A stretch of 64,000 nucleotides of DNA from Acidobacteriaceae bacterium KBS 89 (GCA_000381605.1 KB906758.1:186001-250000); one strand, 5' to 3'; shown: positions 8,331 to 17,411, counted from the first letter of the stretch. The notes: a model not told the origin generated them from the letters alone. Program-made: numbers and translations.

Positions 8331-10568
8331 ATGAGTGAGTCAAAACGCAGCATGGATAGCAACCGTCGTTCCTTTCTAAAGTCAACGGGACTTGCCGCTG
8401 TAGCGGCGATCTCGCATTCTGCGGGAGGTCTGGAAGCGCAGGCGCCCACCGTTACGCAGCACGCATCGGCAAACGAGGTTCGACCGGCGAGCCCTGTCAC
8501 GCTGGTCAGCATTCTTCAGGGAACGGACTCGACACCTTCGTTTTCACGCGGGAATACTCTGCCGATTGCAGCACTTCCGTTTGGCATGGCGCACTGGACG
8601 CTCCAGAGCACACCGAACACTCCCTGGATGTTTCAGCCCGGGCAGCGGCGCATCCAGGGATTCCGATCTACACACCAGCTGAGCCCATGGCTTGGCGACT
8701 ATGGCCATGCAACGTTCCTGCCGATCTGCGGAGCCCCAAATCTCGATTACGGGCCGCGAGCCACGTCGTATCGGCCGGAGGATTCAGTCTTGTCACCACA
8801 CACGATGCGGTTGAAGCTACTGCGTTACGGCATCGATGCGGAGCTGGTGCCGACCGAACGCGGAGCTCTGATCCATGCGAAGTACACCAAGGAAGAAACG
8901 CCCGGCTTCGTCTTCGATGTTCCCGACGCGCCACCGCTGCCGGAGTCCGATGCTGCTCGGCGCACCATTCGCTTCGCCTCCACGGCAAACAACGGAGGCG
9001 TGGCAGACAGCTTCGCGTGCTATTACGTTTTGCAATTCTCTGAGCCATGGAAAGCTCTTGAGCATAAAGATCAGAAGGGGCATCGCTCGACGCATCTGAG
9101 CTTTGTGGATGGCGTTCGCGCTGTGGACGTGCGAATCGCAACCTCGTTCATTTCCTTCGAGCAGGCGGAGCGTAATTTGCAACTCGAACTCGGTATCCAA
9201 TCTGTGGAGGCCGTGCGCGCGGAAGGAGAGAAGGTGTGGAACAAACACTTGAAGCGTATCGAGATTGAAGGAGCGACAGAGAGCCAGCAGCGTACGTTCT
9301 ACTCCTGCCTATACCGAACGCTATTGTTCCCGCGCATATGGCATGAGCCCGACGCCGGCGGCGTAATGCAGCATCGTAGTCCATACAACGGCAAAGTTGT
9401 GCCAGGCGTACTTTATGCGGACCATGGCTACTGGGACGTCTATCGCGCCTGGTATCCAATGATGGCCATCCTTTTCCCGGAGCGGCTTGGAGAAATTTTG
9501 CAGGCATGGGTGAACGTGTTCCATGAAGGTGGCTGGCTACCGCAGTTCCCATGTCCCGGCTACCGCGCGTGCATGACCGGAAGCCTGATCGATTCAGTCT
9601 TCGGAGAAGCGGCGGTAAAAGGCATCAAGGGATTCGATATGGCTGCGGCATATGAAGGGCTGAGAAAACACGCGACGCAACCCGGCAATCCGGATGCGGG
9701 CTATGGTCGTCGCGGCATTGAGGAGAATCTTAAGTTCGGCTATGACCCGGCGGACAAGGTTGGACAGGCTGCAGCGGAGACTGTCGATGCGGCGTACGGT
9801 GACTTCTGCATTGCGCAGGTGGCGAAAGCGCTGGGCAAAAATGACGACTACGCCATGTTCATGAAACGCTCTGAAAACTGGCGCAACATCTTTGATTCAA
9901 AGTTGGGCTTCTTCCGCGGAAAGAAGTCCGATGGCAGCTACCTGGAGCCATTCAGCCCCATCCGCTGGGGTGATCCTTATGTGGAAGGCGCGGCGTTTCA
10001 GCATCGCTTCGACGCACCGCATGCCATGCCCGCTTTGATCGAGGCCATGGGCGGTAAGGAGATGGTCGTCGCCGAGCTAGAGGAGATGCTCACGATGTTC
10101 CCCGACTTCGACACTGGAGCCTACGGCAGCGAGATTCATGAGATGTCGGAGATGGCCGCCGTCAACTTTGGTCAGTACGCGCACAGCAACCAGCCCTCAC
10201 ACCATATTTTGTACATCTTCACCGTGGCGGGGCGGCAGGACCGCGCCGCGCACTGGACGAAGCGCGTGATGGACGATCTTTACACTCCGGACCTGTTCGC
10301 CGGTGACGAAGATACTGGCTCGATGGCCGCGTGGTACGTCCTTAGTTCGCTGGGCTTTTATCCGCTTTGCCCCAGCAAGCCGGAGTACATTCTTGGAGCA
10401 CCTTTGTTCCCTCGAGCCACCGTGCACCTGCCGAACGGCAAAATGCTTGTCGTAGAAAATGCATACAAAGGCGGCGCCGTAATCAATACCTCGCTCAACG
10501 GTGTAGCGTTGGTCGGTGCCATGCAGCACGACGAAATACAAGGAGGTGGAACGCTTCGTTTCGCTTAG
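8331..10568 (+). CDS. GH92 family alpha-mannosidase, Tat-exported
   Basis: This 745-residue protein starts at ATG 8331 with GGAGTGG upstream; an ATG eight codons in is also possible. A Tat signal (NRRSFLKSTGLAAVAA) occupies the first 40 residues. The rest matches the glycoside hydrolase 92 fold. FSRGNTLPIAALPFGMAHW lies near the N-terminus, DHGYWDVYRAWYPM and a GGWLPQFPCPGYRACMTGSLIDS-like region in the middle, and SHHILYIF plus the hallmark AGDEDTGSMAAWYVLSSLGF near the C-terminus. Family members are calcium-dependent exo-alpha-mannosidases acting by inversion, with the acidic residues of GDED acting as base. The probable role is trimming alpha-mannosides from fungal or plant glycans outside the inner membrane. 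The adjacent sugar-acid dehydratase supports a sugar-catabolic unit. Confidence 0.9.
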   Translation: MSESKRSMDSNRRSFLKSTGLAAVAAISHSAGGLEAQAPTVTQHASANEVRPASPVTLVSILQGTDSTPSFSRGNTLPIAALPFGMAHWTLQSTPNTPWMFQPGQRRIQGFRSTHQLSPWLGDYGHATFLPICGAPNLDYGPRATSYRPEDSVLSPHTMRLKLLRYGIDAELVPTERGALIHAKYTKEETPGFVFDVPDAPPLPESDAARRTIRFASTANNGGVADSFACYYVLQFSEPWKALEHKDQKGHRSTHLSFVDGVRAVDVRIATSFISFEQAERNLQLELGIQSVEAVRAEGEKVWNKHLKRIEIEGATESQQRTFYSCLYRTLLFPRIWHEPDAGGVMQHRSPYNGKVVPGVLYADHGYWDVYRAWYPMMAILFPERLGEILQAWVNVFHEGGWLPQFPCPGYRACMTGSLIDSVFGEAAVKGIKGFDMAAAYEGLRKHATQPGNPDAGYGRRGIEENLKFGYDPADKVGQAAAETVDAAYGDFCIAQVAKALGKNDDYAMFMKRSENWRNIFDSKLGFFRGKKSDGSYLEPFSPIRWGDPYVEGAAFQHRFDAPHAMPALIEAMGGKEMVVAELEEMLTMFPDFDTGAYGSEIHEMSEMAAVNFGQYAHSNQPSHHILYIFTVAGRQDRAAHWTKRVMDDLYTPDLFAGDEDTGSMAAWYVLSSLGFYPLCPSKPEYILGAPLFPRATVHLPNGKMLVVENAYKGGAVINTSLNGVALVGAMQHDEIQGGGTLRFA

Positions 10569-10800
10569 AATTCGTAACCGGAAATCGGCTTCTCGGTGGT
10601 GACCATGACCGCTTGAGTCTGTTGTTCCCGCACAACGGAGTTTTCGGGCGACGGCAAGGTTCGAGAATTTCGAAGAAACCTTACCGTGGCAATAGGCTTG
10701 GCCAGTTCAACACCATCTGGATATCAACATCTCCCGAAAGATCTCTTTCGCGAATTCTGAGAAAAAGCGGTTCATCACTCGTCACCACATAGTTCGCATC

Positions 10801-11107
10801 CTAGTTCGTGTTTATCCGCAGAATTAAATTGTGTGCCGGGTTTCCAATGAGGTCTGATCTAAGTCTCATATTTCTATTTCAACTACGTTCTGAATTCTCG
10901 ACTGGGTCAAGATTTCCAACATGATAGTCCCGCATATCCATATCGGAGGCTTTTGGCACCTGACTCTCGCAGTCCCCAGCATTGGTAGAACTTTAGCGTG
11001 CTGCCTAGGACGTAGGCGTGTGCCGAGCGGGACATTTTGAGGTGTTGCTGACGTTGAAGGAGCGACACTCGCTCTTCGGGCCGCGGCCGTGGAAACCTAG
11101 ACTGCAT
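10801..11107 (-). pseudogene. decayed DUF2252 gene fragment
   Basis: Reading leftward from about 11107, the translation contains RPEERVSLLQRQQHLKM, then SRSAHAYVLGSTLKFY, which matches the start of DUF2252 proteins. After a frame change it continues as DYHVGNLDPVENSE, a TGA stop, and then DLIGNPAHNL, corresponding to the HVGNLGPVAN and VIGNPAHDL motifs of the family in the right order and at nearly the right spacing. It ends at TAG 10801. At least one frameshift and one nonsense codon show it is dead, and most of a normal 400-residue gene is missing. DUF2252 is an uncharacterised, kinase-like family. The 230 bp between it and the GH92 stop hold nothing I recognise. Confidence 0.6.
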
Positions 11108-11790
11108 CGTGTACTTTCGCAGATAAAGCCGCTGGGATAGCGCCGTGTGCAACTTTAGAGCCAAAAAATGTGATAACCAGAATCGAAAACGCATTTCAAA
11201 ATCGTCAACTGGTAATCAATTAATTTGGATGCTTTACCGCAAACTAAGGTGGTCTCCAAATCGGAAACGCAACGCGCCGTTGCTGAGTATTGCAGCGATC
11301 TGGTTCTTATGGGTCGAACGATGAGAGTAAGCGACCCCAAACTTCATGGTGCTTAGCAAAGAAAAGCCGCCTTCGGATGGCAGCTCACTTTGGCATGGGA
11401 CCTTCTCCCCGAAGATGTTCCTGCCCAATCTATATGTTCAACCTCCTACTTTGGATTGTTTCAAGCCGCATGGTCATGAATCCAAACGCCGTGACCTTCT
11501 CATAAGTCTTGGGCTGCCACGCGGGCTGCAAGGGAATAATTGGGTGATCAACTCAAGCTTGGCAAGTTTTTTGCAAGATTCGACTGCCTTTAACGGTGGT
11601 ACGTCTCCAACAAGAGGCGATGTAAGACTCCTGAGTATTCGACTGCCGCTCCAGGGCCCGGGACGGCTTCGAGTGAACTGGGATTCAGGGCATTCGTGAA
11701 TTGAGGAATCGGCATCTGACCAGATGTCGCGGCCGAACCCAACTTAGAGTATTCCGTTGGTTGAGCTCGGCGCTTCAAGCGAGGTTTTTC
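11108..11790. other. gene-free stretch
   Basis: About 680 bp contain only short reading frames (up to 117 codons, at 11346-11699) with no recognisable motif or signal sequence. The region has lower GC than its neighbours near 11160-11260. It adjoins the DUF2252 relic and may be further decayed DNA. A promoter for the Cys-rich gene must lie near its right end but is not obvious. Confidence 0.45.
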
Positions 11791-12294
11791 ATGAAACTTA
11801 CATATCTGATACCGCTCACGCTATCCATGTTTTCAGTTGTTTCTTTCGGACAATGTGCCAACCCCGAAATGAGTCCGATGTGGGAGGCCGACAAACAGCA
11901 ATTCAAATGCGTGGCTTCCGGAGGGTCGGGACCAGCATCGCACGATGAGACCGTTTCGCCGAAGGGAGACAAAACGTTTTGCACGAATGCACGCGAAAAT
12001 CTAATGAAAGCGTGCCCAGAAGCTAACGGTAAGACCTGCAAGAACAAGGCAAAATCAATTTTCAACGATTGTTATAAAGATTCTAAAGCTCGAAGTGAGA
12101 GTCAAGCTGGATCGGCGACAAACGCAAACCAAACAATCAAAACCGATCCGGCGGTTTGCATGCAGACCTTCAATCAACAACAGCAGACGTGCCAAGCGCG
12201 CAAGACGCTTCCATCCGCTCCCGGTCAACCGTCAGCACCTGACACTTGCCTGCAGGATGCGATGACGGCGCAAAACAAGTGTCTGGCAAAATAG
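11791..12294 (+). CDS. small secreted cysteine-rich protein, function unknown
   Basis: I choose ATG 11791, preceded by GAGG at good spacing, because it opens directly into a signal peptide (KLTYLIPLTLSMFSVVSFG). The frame itself is open further upstream to 11701. The 167-residue product has ten cysteines after the hydrophobic core, an even number that would suit disulfide bonding in the periplasm. The spacing is irregular, and several cysteines lie in similar short contexts (KACPEANGKTC, QQQQTCQAR, DTCLQDA, QNKCLAK), which may reflect an alpha-helical repeat. A Gln/Ser/Asn-rich linker lies in the middle. I do not recognise the family. Confidence 0.6.
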   Translation: MKLTYLIPLTLSMFSVVSFGQCANPEMSPMWEADKQQFKCVASGGSGPASHDETVSPKGDKTFCTNARENLMKACPEANGKTCKNKAKSIFNDCYKDSKARSESQAGSATNANQTIKTDPAVCMQTFNQQQQTCQARKTLPSAPGQPSAPDTCLQDAMTAQNKCLAK

Positions 12295-12378
12295 CCGCTG
12301 ATCCCTCTCCAAACGGGAGTCAGATCACGCAGTGAACTGAGGCGCACCATCACTGCTGCCGATCCCATCCTCGACCCT

Positions 12379-13344
12379 ATGCAGCGGATCCCACTACGCG
12401 TTTGGAATTTCGTTTCTCGCTTTCCACTCCGTTCGCTATGGGATCTGCAAGGGATTCCCGTTGGAGTGATAGCAAAAAGAACGTGGCGCCCCATGCTGGA
12501 CGACAACTTGGTGGGCCGGGCCGCGGAGTTGGGCTTTTTCTTTATTTTCGCGCTATTTCCCAGTCTTTTTACAGCCACAGCAATCCTCGGCCTCGCGGCT
12601 AAGTCTGCCTCTCAGATCTACTACATTCTCCTCGGCTATTTGGCGATTGTGATTCCTCACGCGGCCATGGGTACTGTACTGGAAACGTTCAACCAAACGA
12701 CGATGGGCGCCACCAGCGGCAAGCTTACCTTTGGCCTTTTCTTTGCTATTTGGTCTGCGTCTGTGGGTTTCTCGGCGATTCAAGATAGTCTCAATGTTGT
12801 GTACAAAGTAAAAGAGACGCGTTCCTATTTGGCTGCCCGACTCTCAGCCATAGGCATCACCATCATTCTGATGATTCTCGTAACGCTCATGCTGGCCACC
12901 ATGTTCGGCACAGACCTGTTCGTCCGTTTGAGCTACCTCCGTTTCGAACATCATTTTCTTGCGGTCGCAACAGCCTCTGTTGTGAGGGTGCTCGGCTGGT
13001 CCTTCGTCACCATTCTTCTTTCCCTGTTTTTTGCTGTCATCTATTATTTTGCGCCTAACTTGAAATCCGGCCAGTGGCATTGGCTGACCCCTGGCGCAAC
13101 TTTCGGAATTGTCGGTTGGCTGACGGCATCGATAAGCCTCCGAATCTATCTGCATTTTTTCAGCAACTACTCGGTAGCCTATGGTGGGTTGGAAGCCGTG
13201 ATCATCCTTCTTACCTGGTTCTATCTCACCGGTTTTATGCTTCTTCTGGGCGCAGAGATCAATAGCGAAATTGAGGCCGCCGTTGTTGCCAACATACTTA
13301 ATAGAGACGCACAAGAAAACGGCATTCCGCGGGCATCGGCCTAA
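12379..13344 (+). CDS. YihY/BrkB-family inner-membrane protein
   Basis: This 321-residue protein has six or so transmembrane segments and the pattern of the YihY/virulence-factor-BrkB family (once misnamed RNase BN). It has an N-terminal amphipathic region, then RAAELGFFFIFALFPSLF, the WSASVGFSAIQDSLNVVYKV motif that is the family hallmark, and the conserved end LLTWFYLTGFMLLLGAEINSE. The length is normal for the family. The molecular function is not established; membrane transport or envelope roles have been suggested. No strong ribosome site is seen before ATG 12379. It stands alone, 72 bp short of the oppositely directed ADOP gene. Confidence 0.85.
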   Translation: MQRIPLRVWNFVSRFPLRSLWDLQGIPVGVIAKRTWRPMLDDNLVGRAAELGFFFIFALFPSLFTATAILGLAAKSASQIYYILLGYLAIVIPHAAMGTVLETFNQTTMGATSGKLTFGLFFAIWSASVGFSAIQDSLNVVYKVKETRSYLAARLSAIGITIILMILVTLMLATMFGTDLFVRLSYLRFEHHFLAVATASVVRVLGWSFVTILLSLFFAVIYYFAPNLKSGQWHWLTPGATFGIVGWLTASISLRIYLHFFSNYSVAYGGLEAVIILLTWFYLTGFMLLLGAEINSEIEAAVVANILNRDAQENGIPRASA

Positions 13345-13415
13345 GCGCTAGTCGTACGATTCTTCAACATTTTTTTCGCATATCGTGGCAATGTCTCCTA
13401 GCTAATCGCCGTCGC

Positions 13416-15905
13416 TCACTCCGCCCGCAACGTCTGCGTCAACTCAACGGAAGCGGCGCGGCGCGCGGGCAACAGCGACGCAACCAGAGTCAATACCAGC
13501 AAAACGCTCGCTGCCAGCGCCAGTATCACAGGATCCAGTGCACGTACTCCAAAGAGAAAGCTCTGCAACAAATGGGATGCACCCCACGCTCCCAGCAGTC
13601 CGATCGCACAGCCGGCTACCGCGAGTTTGACACCCGAAGCCACGATAAGCCTTACGATGCCAGCGCGTTGCGAACCGAGCGCCATGCGAATTGCCATCTC
13701 CTGCACCCGCTGCGCGACAGAGAAAGCAATTACGCTGTAGATTCCCAGTACCGCCAGCAGCACCGCAATCCCCGCAAACGATGAGATCAGCGCCGTATTG
13801 AACCGCCGCGGAGCTTCACTGTCCGAGATGGCATGCTCCAGCGTCTGCACTTGGTACAACGGTAACTGTGGGTCGATGGATCGCACCGTCGCACGCAGCA
13901 CATTCTGCATCAGCTCCGGCGCCACAGTTGTGCGCAGTGCTATGAATCCGCCGTTGCCATTGAGATCAGTAGGGGATGCGAGCGATCCCGCAAACGCTTC
14001 AGCTTGATCGTTCGGCATATAAAATTGCTGTTTCGTCGGCGCGTCTGGAGAGCTCTCTTTCACATCCGCCACTACGCCCACCACCAACGCCCATGGCGTC
14101 TCCATCGACTGTGTTCCAAGCCGGAGTCGCTTGCCGATCGGATCTTTCCCGGGCCAGGATTGCGCTGCGAGCTTTTGGTTCACAACGACTACCAGTTGAC
14201 CGTCAGCCTTGTCGCCTTCAGTGAACAGTCGACCATGGAGTAATGGAATCCCCATCGCCCGGAAATAGTCGCCCTGCACCTGTACCAGCGTAGCCAGATC
14301 GATGCTTCCCTCCTTGGGCGGAACATAACCTTCGGCCATAAACGCGCTGTTGGTGTTGTTGCCGGAAGCGGGGAGAAACGAGGTCAACCCGACGCTCTTG
14401 GCTCCCGGCAGAGCCTGCAGCCGCCGCAACAGCTCACGGTTGAACTCGTCGACAGCCGTCTGGGTTGCATATTGTTTCCGCGGAAGCCCATACGAAGCTA
14501 CCAGTGTGTGGTCCGGCCGAAAACCAAGATCCACCTGCCGCATCTTTTCAAAACTGCGCAGCAGCAAGCCCGAAGCCGTGAGCAGGATAAGCGCAACAGC
14601 AATCTCAACGATCACGAGCGCGGAGCGCAGACGCGCATGTCCGCCCGCAGTACCCGTGCGGCCTCCCTCTTTCAGTGTCTCGTTCACATTGGTCCGCATG
14701 GCCGCAAAGGCAGGCGCCAATCCGCAGATTACTCCAGTAAGCACAGCAAGGCCAAGCGCAAAACCGGCCACCGGCCAATCCAATCCGATCTCGCTAATGC
14801 GCGGAAGCGTCTCGGGCAGCAGGCTCGTACCCACACGCAGCAAGACGGCTGCGAGCAACATTCCGACGAGTCCACCCATGACGCTCAACACAAGGCTCTC
14901 GAGAATGGTCTGCCATAGCAGCGTCCTCGCACTGGCTCCAAGTGCCAGTCGAACCGCGGTTTCCCTCCGCGCCCGGATAGCGCGCACCAACAGCAGACCC
15001 GCAAGGTTCGCACAGGCGATCAGCAGCACAACGGCCACGGCAAGAAAAAGTGTGCGCACCAGCGGCCGAGCCTGTTCTACCGTCTCCTCGTGCAACGGCC
15101 TCACGACTGGGTGGATACTAAATCCGGCCATGAATGGCGGGTAGTTGCGCACGGTCTCCTTCGCGGTTCGCGCTGCGTCACTCACAGCCTGCGACGGTGT
15201 TACTCCTGGTTTAAGCCGTCCCACCATGTTGTAGCTCCAGTTGGCGGACGCAGGCGCCGACAGCTCCTGCGGCGTGAAGCTGATCGGAACCCACAGTTCG
15301 CTGCGATTCAGATGGCCGGGTACCAGGGGGAATTCGAAGTTGCGTGGCATCACGCCGATCACGGCATACGGCTTGCGGTCGAGCAGGATCTTCTTTCCGA
15401 GAATGCTGGCATCGCCATTGAAGCGGCTCTGCCATGCGGAGTAGCTAAGCACGGCGACCTGTTGATGCTGGTTGTCCTCTTCCTGTGTGAACACCCGTCC
15501 CAGCAACGGCTGCACTCCAAGCGCGGGCAGCACTCCGCCGCTCATTCGCGCCGCATTGATCGGTGCCGGATCTCCGATCCCCGATAGCTCGAACCCGGTG
15601 TTTTGATACCCTCCGAGGCTCGAGAAACTCTGCGTGTCGCGCACGTAGTTGCGGATATCGGGAACCGTCACGCCAGCCTCGCCGTTTCCTTGGATCTCCG
15701 CGCCCTGCAGAAGGTCGGACAGCACCATCAATCGGTCGGGCTCAGGAAAAGGCAGCGGCCGTAACAGGACACCCTCAACGATGGAAAATATCGCAGTCGT
15801 CGCGCCAATGCCCAGCGCCAGCATCAGTACGGCTGTCATGGCAAAGCCGGGTGACTTCAACAGGTGACGAACCGCAATCTTCAAATCCCGATAGAGAGAT
15901 GTCAT
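13416..15905 (-). CDS. ADOP-family duplicated MacB/FtsX-like permease
   Basis: This 829-residue protein has two copies of the MacB periplasmic-core plus FtsX permease unit. TM1 is near residues 20-42, followed by core 1 to about 270, three TM helices at 284-400, TM5 near 425-447, core 2, and three TM helices at 705-815. Signatures are ALGIGATTAIFSIVEGVLLRPLPF after TM1 (cited in part), RRETAVRLALGASARTLL and its repeat EMAIRMALGSQRAGIVR. I choose ATG 15905 because AGGAG sits six bases upstream; the in-frame TTG at 15920 would include that site. This is the acidobacterial duplicated orphan permease family. As usual for it, no cognate ABC ATPase is adjacent. Its substrate is unknown. Upstream lie a sigma-54-type promoter and two palindromes. 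Confidence 0.92.
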   Translation of the reverse strand: MTSLYRDLKIAVRHLLKSPGFAMTAVLMLALGIGATTAIFSIVEGVLLRPLPFPEPDRLMVLSDLLQGAEIQGNGEAGVTVPDIRNYVRDTQSFSSLGGYQNTGFELSGIGDPAPINAARMSGGVLPALGVQPLLGRVFTQEEDNQHQQVAVLSYSAWQSRFNGDASILGKKILLDRKPYAVIGVMPRNFEFPLVPGHLNRSELWVPISFTPQELSAPASANWSYNMVGRLKPGVTPSQAVSDAARTAKETVRNYPPFMAGFSIHPVVRPLHEETVEQARPLVRTLFLAVAVVLLIACANLAGLLLVRAIRARRETAVRLALGASARTLLWQTILESLVLSVMGGLVGMLLAAVLLRVGTSLLPETLPRISEIGLDWPVAGFALGLAVLTGVICGLAPAFAAMRTNVNETLKEGGRTGTAGGHARLRSALVIVEIAVALILLTASGLLLRSFEKMRQVDLGFRPDHTLVASYGLPRKQYATQTAVDEFNRELLRRLQALPGAKSVGLTSFLPASGNNTNSAFMAEGYVPPKEGSIDLATLVQVQGDYFRAMGIPLLHGRLFTEGDKADGQLVVVVNQKLAAQSWPGKDPIGKRLRLGTQSMETPWALVVGVVADVKESSPDAPTKQQFYMPNDQAEAFAGSLASPTDLNGNGGFIALRTTVAPELMQNVLRATVRSIDPQLPLYQVQTLEHAISDSEAPRRFNTALISSFAGIAVLLAVLGIYSVIAFSVAQRVQEMAIRMALGSQRAGIVRLIVASGVKLAVAGCAIGLLGAWGASHLLQSFLFGVRALDPVILALAASVLLVLTLVASLLPARRAASVELTQTLRAE

Positions 15906-15936
15906 TGGAACTCCTCGCAATGGTTATCAACACTTC

Positions 15937-15952
15937 AGCAATTTCACTGCCA
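15937..15952 (-). promoter_or_regulatory. sigma-54 (-24/-12) promoter match for the ADOP gene
   Basis: On the minus strand the sequence TGGCAG-TGAAA-TTGCT fits the sigma-54 consensus TGGCAC-N5-TTGC(A/T), with the GG and GC dinucleotides at the exact spacing; only the sixth base differs. The predicted transcription start near 15927 leaves about 20 bp of leader, which includes the AGGAG ribosome site. The two palindromes at 16025-16058 lie at about -105 and -125, where enhancer sites for sigma-54 activators usually sit. It is a sequence match only. Confidence 0.7.
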
Positions 15953-16024
15953 GGCAGAAGTTCTGAAAACTCCATATCCATCAGCCAGTTAGTCTCAAGC
16001 TCCTGATCGACCTGACTAGTCATT

Positions 16025-16058
16025 GTCCACAACTGGACGAGGCCGTCCAAAGATGGAC
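16025..16058. promoter_or_regulatory. two GTCCA-N4-TGGAC palindromes, candidate enhancer sites
   Basis: Perfect five-base arms GTCCA/TGGAC flank a four-base spacer at 16025-16038 (spacer CAAC) and again at 16045-16058 (spacer AAGA). The centres are exactly 20 bp apart, so both sites face the same side of the helix. The spacers differ while the arms are identical, as expected for protein-binding sites rather than a simple duplication. The inner half-sites also pair with each other (TGGACG-AGGC-CGTCCA). The position upstream of the sigma-54-type promoter suggests activator binding. Confidence 0.65.
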
Positions 16059-16406
16059 AACCCATAACCAAAAAAAGGAGCCTGTGGAGTTCCTATGGCT
16101 TGTAGCCTTCCGGCTCAATTTCGAGCGATGCGGGTGGCAGGGTATAGCCATTATTCAACGGCGGCGCATTGCGCTGGCGATCGCAATGGTATCGTTTTAG
16201 GGTATCAATGAGTGCGCTGAAACAGAGGGATAAGTGGGCTTGCAAAACCTGTCCACCGATGTGTCCACGAAGTGCGCGAGCCAATTGTAGACTACTGAAT
16301 ATAGGCATCTTACGCTGAGGTAGAACATTCTGCATCGGCAAGTAGCCCAACCTTCAGTGACATCCAAATCGGTGCCGGGTCTAATAGCAGGTGTAGCATT
16401 GGCCCC
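16059..16406. other. remaining intergenic DNA
   Basis: About 350 bp before the nucleoside hydrolase. An 85-codon frame on the minus strand (16093-16350) has no family resemblance I can name. A short direct repeat TGTCCAC occurs twice near 16250-16266. No clear promoter for the rightward gene is seen. Confidence 0.4.
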
Positions 16407-17333
16407 ATGCAAAAGACATTCTTCTTGGGCCTGTGTGTTTTGCTGGTGATTGGTACAACTCCGCCGGCGACGCCGCAGACCTCGCCTTCAAGGGTGATCT
16501 TCGATACCGATATCGGCGATGACATCGACGATGCCTATGCGCTCGGATTTCTACTAAGGAGTTCCGAGGTGAGTGTTGTCGGAGTGACGACAGCGTTTCA
16601 AGACACGCATTTGCGGGCCCGACTAGCAACGCGATTCCTGAATTCAGCCGGACGTAGTGATGTCCCAGTCTACGAAGGGCCAAAGACGGGCGGGAAGCCG
16701 CATTTTACCCAGAGTAAGTGGGCAGAAGGTTCACCGGATCGAACCTACCCTGATGCGATCACATTTATGTTGGACACAATTCGCAAGTATCCGGGAGAGA
16801 TCACGCTTGTCGCGGTTGCTCCCTTGACGAATGTCGGACCTCTGATCAAGCAAGATCCTAAGACGTTCAAGAAACTCAAACGGGTCGTCATCATGGGCGG
16901 ATCGGTCAGCCGTGGCTATGGCACAAAGGAGCAGCCCGAAGCTGAGTGGAATATCGTGAACGATATTCCCGCAGCCAAGGCTCTCTTCGAATCGGGGATA
17001 CCGCTGTACGTCATGCCGCTCGATTCGACTCAGATTCCGCTGGATCCCGAGCGGCAGCGAGAGCTGTTTGCGAAGGGGACAGGGATGGCGAAGGCATTTG
17101 AGGAATTGACGGCGGAATGGAGCGCAGCAACCCATCATGAATCGCCGACGTTGTTCGATGTTGTCGCGGCCGCCTACGCCGTAAAGCCCGAGATTTGTCC
17201 GACAACCGCAATGCGGATCGAGGTGGACGACAAAGGATTTACCCGGAAGGTTGACGGTGTGGCGAATGCGAATGTTTGCCTGCATTCGACGACGGGTTCG
17301 TTCTTTGACCTCTTCATGCCGCGGGCGTTCTAG
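16407..17333 (+). CDS. secreted nucleoside hydrolase (IU-NH family)
   Basis: This 308-residue protein has an N-terminal signal peptide (residues 1-24) and then VIFDTDIGDDIDDAYALGF, the calcium-binding Asp cluster (Asp33-Asp42) that defines inosine-uridine-preferring nucleoside hydrolases. VAVAPLTNVG, VIMGGS, EAEWNIVNDIPAA (Asn and Asp that hold the ribose) and SPTLFDVVAAAY follow in family order. It should hydrolyse the N-glycosidic bond of nucleosides to base plus ribose, here outside the cytoplasm. Some secreted members in sugar-utilisation loci may act on other N-ribosides. It is 78 bp upstream of the PQQ dehydrogenase on the same strand and may be co-transcribed with it. Confidence 0.88.
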   Translation: MQKTFFLGLCVLLVIGTTPPATPQTSPSRVIFDTDIGDDIDDAYALGFLLRSSEVSVVGVTTAFQDTHLRARLATRFLNSAGRSDVPVYEGPKTGGKPHFTQSKWAEGSPDRTYPDAITFMLDTIRKYPGEITLVAVAPLTNVGPLIKQDPKTFKKLKRVVIMGGSVSRGYGTKEQPEAEWNIVNDIPAAKALFESGIPLYVMPLDSTQIPLDPERQRELFAKGTGMAKAFEELTAEWSAATHHESPTLFDVVAAAYAVKPEICPTTAMRIEVDDKGFTRKVDGVANANVCLHSTTGSFFDLFMPRAF

Positions 17334-17411
17334 GCGGAAGCTTCACACGTGTTTTGCGACCAAATGTAAATTCGGTACTATTGACGCTCGCTCAATTGAT
17401 CAAAAGGTCTG

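Noticed and set aside
8185..8385. A short minus-strand frame ending GLGETISFGSPTIGHDVQPKP between the ManD-like and GH92 genes
   Set aside because: The ending reads like a real protein C-terminus and could be the relic of a lost gene, but I cannot name a family, and its first part is antisense to the GH92 start.
10367..10792. A 141-codon frame over the GH92 3' end
   Set aside because: Most of it is inside the GH92 gene in another frame; the rest has no protein-like features.
16248..16267. Direct repeat of TGTCCAC
   Set aside because: It shares bases with the enhancer-like sites but lacks the inverted arm, so it does not match the palindrome.
16093..16350. An 85-codon minus-strand frame between the ADOP and nucleoside hydrolase genes
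   Set aside because: No family resemblance, no clear ribosome site and no signal sequence.
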